A stretch of DNA of 64,000 bases, from contig JAFLBP010000013.1 in the NCBI GenBank assembly GCA_017303875.1, positions 1-64,000 of the forward strand. The letters are read 5' to 3'. The number at the start of each line of letters is the position of its first letter. Position 1 is the first letter of the stretch. The notes under the pieces are model-generated. The model saw only the letters and a program-made list of their open reading frames with translations, searched no databases and had not been told where the DNA came from. Origin of the DNA: Chitinophagales bacterium (GTDB lineage Bacteria; Bacteroidota; Bacteroidia; Chitinophagales; Saprospiraceae). Made by a program: the position numbers and the translations under genes. Positions 1 through 9,291 of this stretch are shown piece after piece.

Positions 1-54
1 TGGCGATATTGCAGCCCATTGGGAGTCGGTCAGTTCTCTGAACTGTTTTGTCAT
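1..54 (-). CDS. IS5-family (DUF4096-type) transposase, N-terminal 18 codons only
   Basis: The ATG at 54-52 opens a frame that runs off the window edge and translates as MTKQFRELTDSQWAAISP. The pattern of a short basic start followed by L-T-D-x-Q-W-x-x-I-x-P is the characteristic N-terminus of IS5-family transposases with a DUF4096 domain. The position just inside an IS terminus supports the call. The catalytic DDE domain is not visible. It is too short for a standard ORF caller. Confidence 0.7.
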   Translation of the reverse strand, partial: MTKQFRELTDSQWAAISP

Positions 55-121
55 ATCTTCGAAGTTTGGTCGCTCCAAAGATACGACCCGGCTCCCCTCT
101 TTCAAATTCCCGAACATGCTC
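1..121 (-). mobile_element. End of an IS5-like insertion sequence, cut by the window edge
   Basis: The outer end lies at 121: reading the minus strand, the element begins GAGCATGTTCGGGAATT, and TTA (plus strand TAA, 122-124) flanks it. The same 17 bases and the same TTA flank occur at the left end of the 160-bp element at 21001-21160, which shows that this is a transposon terminus. A transposase reading frame starts 67 bp inside the end. Three-base T-A-type target duplications are typical of the IS427-like group of IS5. The other end lies outside the window, so intactness cannot be judged. Confidence 0.75.
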
Positions 122-122
122 T

Positions 123-158
123 AAGTGTTTAAGTGGGTTCTAAAACACTTAAACACTT
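123..158. repeat. Inverted repeat of 'cacttaaa' words between the IS end and the 690-aa gene
   Basis: Arms 123-135 (AAGTGTTTAAGTG) and 146-158 are perfect complements, and further AAACACTTAAA words continue to about 185. The array is directly downstream of the stop codon of the minus-strand gene ending at 181, so it may end that transcript. The insertion sequence sits exactly at its outer edge. Confidence 0.6.
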
Positions 159-180
159 AAACTCTAAAACACTTAAATAC

Positions 181-2253
181 TTAAATTCCAAGCAATTCCG
201 TCCAAGCTTTGGGAGAGCCGACGCGATCGGTAACATCTTGTAAAACAAAGGTTTGTTGCGAGTCGCGGGTCTTTTTTCTGAGTACCGATTCATCAGCGGG
301 CAGTAGGTACACTTTTTGGTCGGCAGTGGTTACGATTACATCCATCAGACGGCCGGAGGGATCGGGGAGGTAACTTTTGCTCGGCAGGGAGAAAAAGAGT
401 CTGGTACGGCGATCAATGATCCGCACCAAGCCGGGCTTAATTGTTTTTCCTTCGTTGGTTCTGAATGCTGCCTGCACGAACTGATTGACATCCATTCTAA
501 AAATCTGATCGCAGTTGTAAGTGCCGAAGCCGCTGATGTCGAGGCTGAGCAGCATGTTATCGCCATTGGAACGTTCGCTGCTGCCGATGCCGGCGTTTGT
601 GAGTCGCTGCTCGCGCTGTCGGTTGCGCCAGATAAAATGATAATCGCGGGCTTTTTGCAAATCATCGGCCATACCGGCTTGTATTTGTGTCGCATAACGC
701 TCGCGCATCATGGGCAGGTTTTGCTCAAAGTAGGCCAGCCATTCTCCCTGGCCAAGGCAATATTCTGCGGGCGACTGGAAGAACACCGACGCGTACATGA
801 ACTGCCGCCACTTCCGCAGGGTGTTGACAAAATCGGCGCGGCGGGCTTCGCGCAGGCGGGTGTACTCGGCAAAAATGGCTTGCGCGTTGAAAGGCTCGTC
901 GCTCTTGGCATCCTGGCTGCGGGTCAGGACGGCGGGCACGCCTACGTCGGTCAGGCCTTCGCCGACAATCACGCGGCATTCATTGCCCACACCGGGAATG
1001 ATTTCCACGCGTTGCCAGTTGCTTCTGGACTGGAAAATGCCGCTTGCGCTTTTTTGCGGATTGGGGCGCCAAAGGTTGGAAGCGGAATCAATTTTTACCT
1101 TAAAATACAGGTTTTTAAAGACCGTGAGTTCGGTAAAAGTGCCGCTCATATCTTCCGGGAAAAAGCGTTCGCCCTGATCTTTTTCGAAGCGCAACCGGAT
1201 GTCGCCACGCTGGTGTGAAGCTAAGAAAAAGTTGTCGGGCCGATCGGCATTGCGTTCAAACCATGCCGGCATTTTTACTTTGCCCTCTGCGAAAGCGAGG
1301 CCTGTTTTTAAGCCTTCCTGAAGCCAGACGACGGGATCCTGGCCTTCCTGTACTTCCGGTACTTTGGGGAAGCAGGCACTTGCGCCGTCGTCGGTATTAT
1401 CGGCCACTACATCCTGTTCGCCGAGGATGCGGGGCTGGCGGGCAGTGAGCGTTGAAAGTCGCTGGACATCGTCGGGGGGGACGTGCGCCCAAGCGTTGTT
1501 TTCGTCGGAGAGGCGGAAAAGGGTTGCGTCGCGGAGGTTATCGGTGGGGCGGAACTGCATGTTGAAGGTACGACCGGGCGCTAAGCGCAGGTCGGCGCCG
1601 TTTTGCATGGCGCGCACTTCAAACATACCGCCGGAGTTGAAAAAGAAGTCGCCGCGTTCATCGGAATAATGCATTGGAATATTGGCGGCCAGCATTTCCG
1701 CCAGGCTGCGGTATTCGCGGAAGAGCAATTCCACTTCGCCTTGCACGGGGCTGCCGTCGGCATACACCAAGGTATTAGCAGAAATGGTGACGCTGTTACC
1801 CGACTCCGGGCTTTTGTAGCGAATGCCCTGATCTGCCTGAAAACGAATCAGTTGTGCAGGCACTTTGTTGTGCTTGTACCATGCTGGGCGCTGCGGTTTG
1901 GGGTAGCGCGCCGCAATCGCCTCGGCGGAGAGGGTTTCCGATGTTTCGGTGGTTTCCACCAGCAGGCTGTCGCCCGAATACAGGCCTTGTGTTTCGCGAG
2001 CCACCGGCGGGGGCGCGCTTGCGGTACCAGCGCCGAACTGCCACCAGAAGGCGGTGGCTACGAGGGCTAATCCGGCAGCGGCGGCCGCCAGTTTCCACAG
2101 GTTGTGCTTCAGGCGGATGCGGGTATTGGCAGGCGCCTGGGCTTCGGCGATGCGCGCCCAGAGGTTATCGTCCGGGCTATCTTCCAGCGGCTCAAGTTGT
2201 TGGCGCAGGAAATTTTCAAGTTCCTTGTCGTTATGCGGTACAGGTTTGCTCAT
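181..2253 (-). CDS. Large membrane-anchored anti-sigma-factor-like protein
   Basis: A 690-aa protein encoded directly downstream of an ECF sigma factor. The N-terminal ~50 residues are charged and cytoplasmic-looking (ends with LWARIAEAQ near residue 33, a pattern seen in short anti-sigma domains). A single membrane helix follows at about residues 53-74 (LWKLAAAAAGLALVATAFWW). The remaining ~610 residues should be periplasmic. Residues ~140-260 look like a beta-rich segment of the kind found in Bacteroidota membrane proteins paired with sigma factors; the rest is not recognised. From the gene pair and topology I infer that it holds the sigma factor until an envelope signal is sensed. The large sensory part is unusual beside the common FecR-type anti-sigma factors. 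It might instead be a membrane protein merely co-transcribed with the sigma gene. Confidence 0.6.
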   Translation of the reverse strand: MSKPVPHNDKELENFLRQQLEPLEDSPDDNLWARIAEAQAPANTRIRLKHNLWKLAAAAAGLALVATAFWWQFGAGTASAPPPVARETQGLYSGDSLLVETTETSETLSAEAIAARYPKPQRPAWYKHNKVPAQLIRFQADQGIRYKSPESGNSVTISANTLVYADGSPVQGEVELLFREYRSLAEMLAANIPMHYSDERGDFFFNSGGMFEVRAMQNGADLRLAPGRTFNMQFRPTDNLRDATLFRLSDENNAWAHVPPDDVQRLSTLTARQPRILGEQDVVADNTDDGASACFPKVPEVQEGQDPVVWLQEGLKTGLAFAEGKVKMPAWFERNADRPDNFFLASHQRGDIRLRFEKDQGERFFPEDMSGTFTELTVFKNLYFKVKIDSASNLWRPNPQKSASGIFQSRSNWQRVEIIPGVGNECRVIVGEGLTDVGVPAVLTRSQDAKSDEPFNAQAIFAEYTRLREARRADFVNTLRKWRQFMYASVFFQSPAEYCLGQGEWLAYFEQNLPMMRERYATQIQAGMADDLQKARDYHFIWRNRQREQRLTNAGIGSSERSNGDNMLLSLDISGFGTYNCDQIFRMDVNQFVQAAFRTNEGKTIKPGLVRIIDRRTRLFFSLPSKSYLPDPSGRLMDVIVTTADQKVYLLPADESVLRKKTRDSQQTFVLQDVTDRVGSPKAWTELLGI

Positions 2254-2337
2254 ATTCTTTCAAGTTTAAGGTTCGGGGTTTGGAGGTTTGGAGGTTCGGG
2301 GTCAGGGGCAGTTCCCCCTCCCAGTGGCCAGGGGGGG

Positions 2338-2877
2338 TCAGGGGGCCAGGGTTTCTTCCAGCAGTTTTCGGAGCTGTTTACAAGCGCGGGCATATTGGGA
2401 TCGGACGCTGCTCTCATTGATATTGAGGGCCTGTGCGATTTCTTCGTAGGTCCAGGCTTCGAGGCAATGCAGGTTAAAGACTGTTCGGTATCCTTCGGGC
2501 AGGACTTGCACCATTTTCAGGATGGTTTCCTGCTTGAATTCCTGATCGGGTTGCACTTCAAAGGCGGCGGCGGGCAGGGCGTCGTAGTCTTCGGCGAAGC
2601 GCAAGGGGTTTTTGCGGCGCAGGTATTGGAGCACGGCGCGGACGGTGACTTTACGCAGCCAACCTTCAAAAGCGCCGTTGAACTGGTACTGCCCCAGATC
2701 GCGGAAAATGTAGATAAATGCTTCCTGAAGCATATCCTGGGCCTCGTGGCGATCGCGGGCATAGCGCAGGCAAATACCAAACAGGCGCCGGTTATGGGCG
2801 TCATACAGGGCGCGTTGGGCGGCAATTTCTCCGCGCAAACAGGCCTTCAGTTGTTGGGAGAGGCTGGTTTCCGGCAT
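2338..2877 (-). CDS. ECF-type RNA polymerase sigma factor
   Basis: A sigma-70 family protein of about 180 aa. Region 2 is visible (YDAHNRRLFGICLRYARD, then DMLQEAFIYIFRDL, GWLRKVTVRAVLQYLRR), and region 4 follows (LPEGYRTVFNLHCLEAWTYEEIAQAL, with the helix-turn-helix INESSVRSQYARACKQLRK). The open frame extends to 3060, but the upstream part is low-complexity and lies partly in a hairpin region. The start at 2877 (MPETSLSQQ) gives a normal ECF length; 2931 (MITNAVL) is the alternative. The anti-sigma-like gene starts 84 bp downstream, so the two likely form one transcript. The target genes are unknown. Confidence 0.9.
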   Translation of the reverse strand: MPETSLSQQLKACLRGEIAAQRALYDAHNRRLFGICLRYARDRHEAQDMLQEAFIYIFRDLGQYQFNGAFEGWLRKVTVRAVLQYLRRKNPLRFAEDYDALPAAAFEVQPDQEFKQETILKMVQVLPEGYRTVFNLHCLEAWTYEEIAQALNINESSVRSQYARACKQLRKLLEETLAP

Positions 2878-3034
2878 TACATCCTGTTTTGATGTCAAGT
2901 CCTGCGACCTTAGAACGGCGTTTGTAATCATACGGGTATAAAGTTGGTTTGGCGCCTTTAAAATAAAGGGACATTCAGGTGTTTTTTTGCTGCATGGGGG
3001 TGAAAAAAATGTGGAAAAGGCCCGGGCACGTAAG

Positions 3035-3123
3035 GTTTCGCACAGAAGGGCACAGATCATTCACACAGAAAACACAGATTCAGTGCCTTCAGTGTAAATG
3101 ATCTGTGCCCTTCTGTGCGAAAC
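3035..3123. terminator. Hairpin with perfect 27-bp arms between PorP/SprF and sigma genes
   Basis: Arms at 3035-3061 and 3097-3123 (beginning GTTTCGCACAGAAGGGCAC and its complement) are perfectly complementary, with a 35-nt spacer. The element lies 60 bp after the stop of the minus-strand PorP/SprF gene and upstream of the sigma gene. It can fold in RNA from either strand. I read it as a transcript-end or processing element; no clean U-run follows, so it is not a textbook intrinsic terminator. Confidence 0.55.
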
Positions 3124-3182
3124 TTGACGCCCTCAAATCAAACACTCCAACCCAGGCGTAAAAATATTCATCGCTCATCACT

Positions 3183-4133
3183 CTAAAAATATCGCATGGT
3201 TTCCCGACGATTACGGCGCACCGTCTCGTAGCCGCTATCCGATTGCAGGCAATAGCCCACGCTGATCTCATGCGAACCACTTTGAAAATTTCGGAGCTTG
3301 CCCACACTCATGTCGTAGGAATATCCGAATCGCAGATTTTCTGTAGGGAAAAAATCAAGCAAAATACTGAACGCATCGCCGGTACGGTAGCCCGCACCCA
3401 GCCCGAGCAGGTCCTTGAAATACAGCTGCGCACTGATGTCGGCCTGAAGTGGTGCACCTTTGACATATTTGAGTAAAAGGGCCGGTTTCAGCACCAAACC
3501 TTCATCAATCGGCAACGCAAAGGCTGTACCTGCATACCAATGCCGACGCAAAAACACGCTGTCTTCCTGCATGGTAAAAGCCCGGTCGGGATGCCAGGAA
3601 ACCAGGGTGGGCAGGGCAAAAGAGAAATTCCAGTTTTCCTGTTCGTAATACACGCCCACGCCTACTTTGGGCACAAAAAAGCTGGTATTTTGCCCATACA
3701 CTTCATCGTCGGGGTCGCTCAATACCGCATCACTCAGGCGATTTTGGTAAAATACCCCGCCAGCCCGAATGCCAAGGGCGAGTTTACCCTCGCCCATTTC
3801 CATGCGGTAAGCGTAATTGCCGTGTATGTCGGCGCGATCATAGAGGCCAATGCGCTGCGCATTGAAGCCCAATCCCCAGCCGGTCCGACCGTCTTTACCC
3901 GCCCAGTCAGCACTCAACATGCCCCCTTGTGGCGCCCCTTTGAAGCCCCACCACTGGCGCCGCACCTGCATTTTCAGGCTCAGTGCCTCATTGCTGCCCG
4001 CGTAGGCGGGATTGTAGGTCAGCGGATTAAATTGATGCTGGGAGTACAGGGGTTCCTGCTGCGCGCGCAGGGCTGTCGGCGCAAGCGTGCTCAAGGCCAG
4101 CGCAGCGGCGTATAAAAAGCTTTTGATTGTCAT
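3183..4133 (-). CDS. PorP/SprF family type IX secretion-associated outer membrane protein
   Basis: A 316-aa protein with a Sec signal peptide (MTIKSFLYAAALALSTL...LRAQ) followed by the family hallmark QEPLYSQHQFNPLTYNPAYAG. The remainder alternates like an outer-membrane beta barrel and ends in aromatic strands (LRFGYSYDMSVGKL, HEISVGYCL). The open frame starts at 4202, but the ATG at 4133 is the one that begins the signal peptide. The family includes SprF, which is needed for secretion of SprB in gliding bacteria. Here the gene follows, 46 bp downstream, a giant protein with a type B sorting domain, the usual pairing for this family. I infer that it helps deliver or anchor that protein. Confidence 0.9.
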   Translation of the reverse strand: MTIKSFLYAAALALSTLAPTALRAQQEPLYSQHQFNPLTYNPAYAGSNEALSLKMQVRRQWWGFKGAPQGGMLSADWAGKDGRTGWGLGFNAQRIGLYDRADIHGNYAYRMEMGEGKLALGIRAGGVFYQNRLSDAVLSDPDDEVYGQNTSFFVPKVGVGVYYEQENWNFSFALPTLVSWHPDRAFTMQEDSVFLRRHWYAGTAFALPIDEGLVLKPALLLKYVKGAPLQADISAQLYFKDLLGLGAGYRTGDAFSILLDFFPTENLRFGYSYDMSVGKLRNFQSGSHEISVGYCLQSDSGYETVRRNRRETMRYF

Positions 4134-4179
4134 GTTATGTGGTATTTCTTGTAAAAAAGGTTGTTGAAAAGCACCGTGA

Positions 4180-7100
4180 TTACCGACGGCGCAAATCCAC
4201 AAAAGTGCTGATGGTCAGTCCGGTAGACTTAATGCGTACCAGTACGAAGTAGGTACTTTCCGGCAGCGGCACGCCTTCCTGATTGGAGCCGTCCCAGTCG
4301 TTGCGGTAATCGTCGGACTGCCAGACGACGTTGCCCCACTGATTTAATACCCGCATTTCCATAGGCCCGCAGGCTTTTTCGCCGCTCAACACCTTGTACA
4401 CATCGTTTTTATTGTCGCCATTGGGGGAAAGCCCCGTGGGCAGGCGCAAATCGGCTTCGGTGCAGCAGGTGTAGCATTCCGTTTCGCAAGCGCAGGCAGG
4501 CAGGGGCACGCAAAGAGTATCGCAACCCAGCGTCGGCCAGTTCTCAGGCGTATTGCCGTCGTAAGCTTCCAGGGCAAAGCAGAACTGATCGCCGGGTTCA
4601 GGCATTCCGTGTATCCAGACCGGCACTGTCAGGGTACGCGACTGGCCGGGTTGCAAAGGAGGCGTCAGGGCAATATTTTCTACAAAAAAGCGCAGCGAAT
4701 CCTGATCAAATACCCGGAAACGCAAATGCGTGATCGGGAAGGTATTGCCCGCCGGGTTCGTTATGGTAAAGGTGTACGACAAGGCGCCGCCCGAACAACT
4801 CAGACTGTCGGATAAAAGGGGCACGCACAGTCCTTGCGGTTCCTCCGGATCCGAACAATCGGGCACGAGGCGGCAACCGGTATTCAGGGTATCGCGGAAG
4901 ACAAACCTCGGATCTTCGTCCAGCGGCAATTCCCGGCCTTCCAGTGTATAGCAGAAGGGCGTGCCCGGTGCTACATTGCCGTTAATTTGTACGCTAAATG
5001 GCCCGGCAACAGCCCCCGGCGCAATGCCCGGCGCCGGAAAGGTCAGCTCCATCGGTACCACAGCAAGCGCGTTGTCGACCGGTATAATCCGCAGACTGCG
5101 GATGGCCTGATTCCAGTTGTTGTTGACAAAAAAGCGGTACTCCAATCCGCCGTTTTCGGCGCAAAGCAACTCGTCGCCACTCAGGGTAAGGCTGCAATTG
5201 GCGCAAGGATCTTCCTGTCCGGTACTGTCGTCCGGGCAAGTTGCCAGCAGGGTTTGTGTGCAAAGGATATTACCCCCGGCATCCTGCCAGTTTATGCTGA
5301 TGGCCTGACTTTGGCCCGCTGGCACCACAAAGTTGAATACCAGCGACGTACCCGAAGGCAATACCCCGCCGGCATGGGTTGCGGTGATGTTGTTGCCGTT
5401 GGGTGTAAGCGTCCAGCCATTACCGGCGCCCTGCACCTGAATCGGGGCATTGCTGCTAAAGGTCACGGCCTGTAAGATGCCGGAAAGCTCATAATTTAGC
5501 AGTTCAAGGCCGAAAAGACAAGTATCCTGCCCCTCTTGTGTGGTGCTGATGAATTGATAACCCAGGGAATCACAATTGACCGTCTGAGGAGTAGGACAAA
5601 CAGCATTTAAGGTATCCCGACAAACGATTTCACCCGCGGCATTTTTCCATTCTACTATAATTTGCTGCGTGGTTCCGGCGGGCACCTCAAAATTAAACAC
5701 CACATCGTCATAACCCGTCGGTACGCTGCCGCCATTGTAATTGGCGCTCATGTTGAAGTTGGGGAAACTCAGTCCCAGGTTCCAATTGTTGCCTGCGCTG
5801 CTCACCACGATGGGCTGTGTGCTTGTAAAATTCAGGCTTTGTATGCTGCCCGCAGGGGCGTTGTTTTGAATATTCAGGCCAAAAGTGCATGGGTTTTGGT
5901 CTTCTACCGTCAGGCCGCGCAGGTTGGCGCTCAGAGAATCACAAACAACCGTTTGCGGCGGCGGACAACCAATAACAATCGAGTCCGCGCACAACTCATT
6001 CCCCGCTGCATCAAACCACAGGATGTTGAACTGGCGCGTCTGGCCACTCGGCAGGCAGGTTGTGATCGCGCAGGGCAGGCCGCCGGTCGGGATGCTACCG
6101 CTTTGGTGTTCAATGCCTACGCCGAGGGTCTGGATAAAGCCCAGCGGGGTAAGTAAAAAGTCGGGTTCGCAGGCGCCGTATTCAAACAAAGCGCCGTCGG
6201 CCGCAACGATCGTCAGACGCTTGACCGCGCCGGGCGGGTTGTTGTTTTCCAATAAAAAACGGTAACAGCAGGTGTCGTCATTTGCCTGATTGTCAAGGGA
6301 GGGAATGACGGAAAGCTGCTCACAATCCACATTAAGGGCCGGACAAACGGCATTTACAGTATCACGACAAAGCACCGCACCGGCAGGATTTTTCCATTGT
6401 ACTATAATTTGCTGCGTAGTGCCGGCGGGCACCTCAAAATTAAACACCACATCGTCGTAACCCGTCGGTACGCTGCCGCCATTAAAATTAGCGCTCATGT
6501 TGAAGTTGGGGAAACTCAGTCCCAGGTTCCAATTATTGCCTGCGCTACTCACCACGATGGGTTGTGTGCTTGTAAAATTCAGGCTTTGTATGCTACCCGC
6601 AGGGGCGTTGTTTTGAATATTCAGGCCAAAAGTGCATGGGTTTTGGTCTTCTACCGTCAGGCCGCGCAGGTTGGCGCTCAGAGAATCACAAACAACCGTT
6701 TGCGGCGGCGGACAACCAATAACAATCGAGTCCGCGCACAACTCATTCCCCGCTGCATCAAACCACAGGATGTTGAACTGGCGCGTCTGGCCACTCGGCA
6801 GGCAGGTTGTGATCGCGCAGGGCAGGCCGCCGGTCGGGATGCTACCGCTTTGGTGTTCAATGCCCACGCCGAGGGTCTGGATAAAGCCCAGCGGGGTAAG
6901 TAAAAAGTCGGGTTCGCAGGCGCCGTATTCAAACAAAGCGCCGTCGGCCGCAACGATCGTCAGACGCTTGACCGCGCCGGGCGGATTGTTGTTTTCCAAT
7001 AAAAAACGGTAGCAGCAGGTGTCGTAATTGACCTGGTTTTGAAGAAAAGGGATGACAGAGAGTTTGTCGCATTCGACAAGCGGCGTGCAGGCCGGTATGA

Positions 7101-9261
7101 TTTTGCAATTATCGGTTATGGAGTCTATACAGGGCAGTTTATTGCTGGCGTTGAGTCCGGCAAACGCTTCAAAAAGGTAGCAAAATTCCTTTCCTGCCGT
7201 CGCGCCACTGCCTGTGATCAGTACATCCGGAATGAGCGTTACCGTTTGTCCGGCCGGAATATTGGTATTAAGGACATTTGGCGTAAAACTGATTTGCTGA
7301 TTGGGCGCATTCAACTTAATAGATTGAATGGCGCTTGTGCTGTTGTTTTTTATGGTAAAACGCATTTTCACCACATCATTTTCACAAAAAACAGAATCTT
7401 GCAGGATGGTCACGCAAGTCGCAGGCGCGCCGCCACAATCGCCCATAGGCGCTTGTACATTACACCATTCTTCCGTGATGCCGCTCACGCAGCGGTTGGG
7501 GTCGGCCAATTGAAAATTTGCCGCCTGCAAGGTGTTCAGGCCGACGAGCGTGGCAGGAATATCAAAGCAGCAGGAGCCGATTTCGGTGGTTCCGGCGGCA
7601 TTAAACACCGTCAGTTTGCCATTCGTCAGGGAAAGGCGTTCGAGGCGCACCCGATAATCCACACCTTCCTGAATGGGGATATTACAAGACTCCACGATGC
7701 GCTGGGTACCGTTTTTGATGTAGGGCGTCAGGTAAATGGGGCTTTGCGTGAAGCGCTCGGTAAACAGCAGCACGCCGAGGGCATCCTGGTTGGTTTCGGC
7801 CGGGAAGCCGGAAGGTTGCAAGGTTCCTGCCGTTGCGACTGCCGGTAGCAAAGCTGCGCCGATGGGGGCGCAAACATCGGTAGCGCGGAATTTAAATTCT
7901 GTTTTCCAGCCATTGTTGGGCAAGGTAGCCGAACGGTAAATACGCGGCCCCTGCGGATTGGTATAGCCCGGCACATTGGCGAAAACTACATTGCCATTTG
8001 TAATGCTGATGGCCGTGGTATTGGCGCTCCAGCCGCTTTGGGAAATGAGGTCTTCGCAAGTTGTAGCGCTGCCGCAGCCGACTTGCAGGTTGAAATTTTT
8101 ACTGCACTCGCGTAAAATGGCATTGTTCGGCAGGCGTACAAACCATTTGGCTGCGATAGGGAAAGCGCCGTTAAAGCCCGCCGGGCCGCAGAGGCGAAAC
8201 ACCGGGCCGCTGTTGCCCATCGGAATGGGGCCGGGCGGATTGGGCAGCAGGTTAAAAGTTGGGGCCGAGTTGGTTGTTGCAACCGTCCAGGCCCCGGGGT
8301 CAAACAACACAGGGGATAGGGGCGTCCCGTTTACGGACGTAAAGGTGATCTGATTCACCAAAAGTTCTTCAAACGTATTGTTGAGGCTGAACTGCCAGCA
8401 GCAGGTGTCGCCGTTTTCTACAATCGGAGTGGCGCTGAGGCTGAGGTTGTCGCACATCGTCGGGCAATTGCCCAGAAATGCCTGCGCATCCAGCTCCGCT
8501 TCTACGGTGAGCATGGGGTTTTCCGCACGGGCGGTGCACAGGAGCGCGCCGCTCCCGTTGGGGCCTGCATAAAATTCGAGGGTGAAGCTGAAAAGCTGTC
8601 CGGGGACTACGCCGGGGCCGTACATCAACATTTCCAGGGCATATTGGCCGCCAGGCAGAATATTGACATTGGTGAGGGCCGGATTGGTGTATTGTGCCGG
8701 ATTTAAAAAATCATTGAGGTTGACAAATATCTGCGGATCGTCGGGGATAAGGCGAACGGAGCCAATGCTGCTGCCGCTGAAATTATTAATCACCACGGTG
8801 TAATCAATCAGGCCGTCTATACATTCCATTGGCGTATCACTGAGTTGCACGCAGGCGGCCGGGCCGCAGGCAGGAACGGGGTAGCAGCCTTCGTCGAAGA
8901 TGGGCGAATTGGACTTGATGCGTGCCGTAATACAGAACTGATCGCCGGCATTCAGGGGGCCAATGATGTCGGCTACCAGCGGAATGGACGTACCGCCTTG
9001 TGCGATCGCCGGGTAAGAGAAAAAAGCGGGGGAAATACTGACGCCTGCCGGTGTAGGAGCCACCACTTCAATCAGCACTTCTGAAATCAGGGCCGAGGGG
9101 CTGTTGTTTTCCACCCGAAATTTAAACTGATATTGGCCGTTGTTGCAAATCACCGAATCCTCAACGATGCGAATTTGCGCATGCAGGTTTGCTGCCGCCA
9201 TCTGTAAAAAGAGGCTCGTGAGGAGCAGCACTCGGAGCAGGAATTTGAAAGGAAAATGCAT
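4180..9261 (-). CDS. Giant secreted surface protein with gliding-motility (type B, CHU_C-like) C-terminal domain
   Basis: A 1693-aa protein with a signal peptide (first ~28 residues, ending ANLHAQ). The body is a string of about ten Cys-containing modules of 110-140 residues, each with a core of the form C-x-x-L-x-x-x, CCYRFLLENNNPPGAV or CTFGLNIQNNAP, which look like beta-sandwich adhesin repeats. The last ~90 residues match the type B sorting domain: LPTGLSPNGDNKNDVYKV, MRVLNQWGNVVWQS, DWDGSNQEGVPLPESTYF. It is therefore likely exported by the type IX system and displayed at the surface. Even Cys spacing suggests disulfides. A 249-residue block is duplicated in tandem. The ligand is unknown. 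The downstream PorP/SprF gene is its probable partner. Confidence 0.85.
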   Translation of the reverse strand: MHFPFKFLLRVLLLTSLFLQMAAANLHAQIRIVEDSVICNNGQYQFKFRVENNSPSALISEVLIEVVAPTPAGVSISPAFFSYPAIAQGGTSIPLVADIIGPLNAGDQFCITARIKSNSPIFDEGCYPVPACGPAACVQLSDTPMECIDGLIDYTVVINNFSGSSIGSVRLIPDDPQIFVNLNDFLNPAQYTNPALTNVNILPGGQYALEMLMYGPGVVPGQLFSFTLEFYAGPNGSGALLCTARAENPMLTVEAELDAQAFLGNCPTMCDNLSLSATPIVENGDTCCWQFSLNNTFEELLVNQITFTSVNGTPLSPVLFDPGAWTVATTNSAPTFNLLPNPPGPIPMGNSGPVFRLCGPAGFNGAFPIAAKWFVRLPNNAILRECSKNFNLQVGCGSATTCEDLISQSGWSANTTAISITNGNVVFANVPGYTNPQGPRIYRSATLPNNGWKTEFKFRATDVCAPIGAALLPAVATAGTLQPSGFPAETNQDALGVLLFTERFTQSPIYLTPYIKNGTQRIVESCNIPIQEGVDYRVRLERLSLTNGKLTVFNAAGTTEIGSCCFDIPATLVGLNTLQAANFQLADPNRCVSGITEEWCNVQAPMGDCGGAPATCVTILQDSVFCENDVVKMRFTIKNNSTSAIQSIKLNAPNQQISFTPNVLNTNIPAGQTVTLIPDVLITGSGATAGKEFCYLFEAFAGLNASNKLPCIDSITDNCKIIPACTPLVECDKLSVIPFLQNQVNYDTCCYRFLLENNNPPGAVKRLTIVAADGALFEYGACEPDFLLTPLGFIQTLGVGIEHQSGSIPTGGLPCAITTCLPSGQTRQFNILWFDAAGNELCADSIVIGCPPPQTVVCDSLSANLRGLTVEDQNPCTFGLNIQNNAPAGSIQSLNFTSTQPIVVSSAGNNWNLGLSFPNFNMSANFNGGSVPTGYDDVVFNFEVPAGTTQQIIVQWKNPAGAVLCRDTVNAVCPALNVDCEQLSVIPSLDNQANDDTCCYRFLLENNNPPGAVKRLTIVAADGALFEYGACEPDFLLTPLGFIQTLGVGIEHQSGSIPTGGLPCAITTCLPSGQTRQFNILWFDAAGNELCADSIVIGCPPPQTVVCDSLSANLRGLTVEDQNPCTFGLNIQNNAPAGSIQSLNFTSTQPIVVSSAGNNWNLGLSFPNFNMSANYNGGSVPTGYDDVVFNFEVPAGTTQQIIVEWKNAAGEIVCRDTLNAVCPTPQTVNCDSLGYQFISTTQEGQDTCLFGLELLNYELSGILQAVTFSSNAPIQVQGAGNGWTLTPNGNNITATHAGGVLPSGTSLVFNFVVPAGQSQAISINWQDAGGNILCTQTLLATCPDDSTGQEDPCANCSLTLSGDELLCAENGGLEYRFFVNNNWNQAIRSLRIIPVDNALAVVPMELTFPAPGIAPGAVAGPFSVQINGNVAPGTPFCYTLEGRELPLDEDPRFVFRDTLNTGCRLVPDCSDPEEPQGLCVPLLSDSLSCSGGALSYTFTITNPAGNTFPITHLRFRVFDQDSLRFFVENIALTPPLQPGQSRTLTVPVWIHGMPEPGDQFCFALEAYDGNTPENWPTLGCDTLCVPLPACACETECYTCCTEADLRLPTGLSPNGDNKNDVYKVLSGEKACGPMEMRVLNQWGNVVWQSDDYRNDWDGSNQEGVPLPESTYFVLVRIKSTGLTISTFVDLRRR
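5641..7037 (-). repeat. Tandem duplication, 747-bp period, inside the giant surface protein
   Basis: The segment 5641 to about 6290 recurs at 6388 to about 7037, with an offset of exactly 747 bp (249 codons). Only scattered single-base changes separate the copies, while the flanking parts of each unit (for example 5581-5640 against 6328-6387) are clearly more diverged. The frame is preserved. The unit encodes two consecutive modules (the CCYRFLLENNNPPGAV and CTFGLNIQNNAP types), so the duplication adds whole modules. A recent unequal exchange or local gene conversion explains it. Confidence 0.9.
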
Positions 9262-9291
9262 GGTTTGCTTGTTTTTTTTGAAAAAATGGGT

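Noticed and set aside
316..1218. 300-aa open frame on the plus strand
   Set aside because: Antisense to the anti-sigma-like gene; no domain, no promoter, and the minus-strand protein pairs with a sigma factor.
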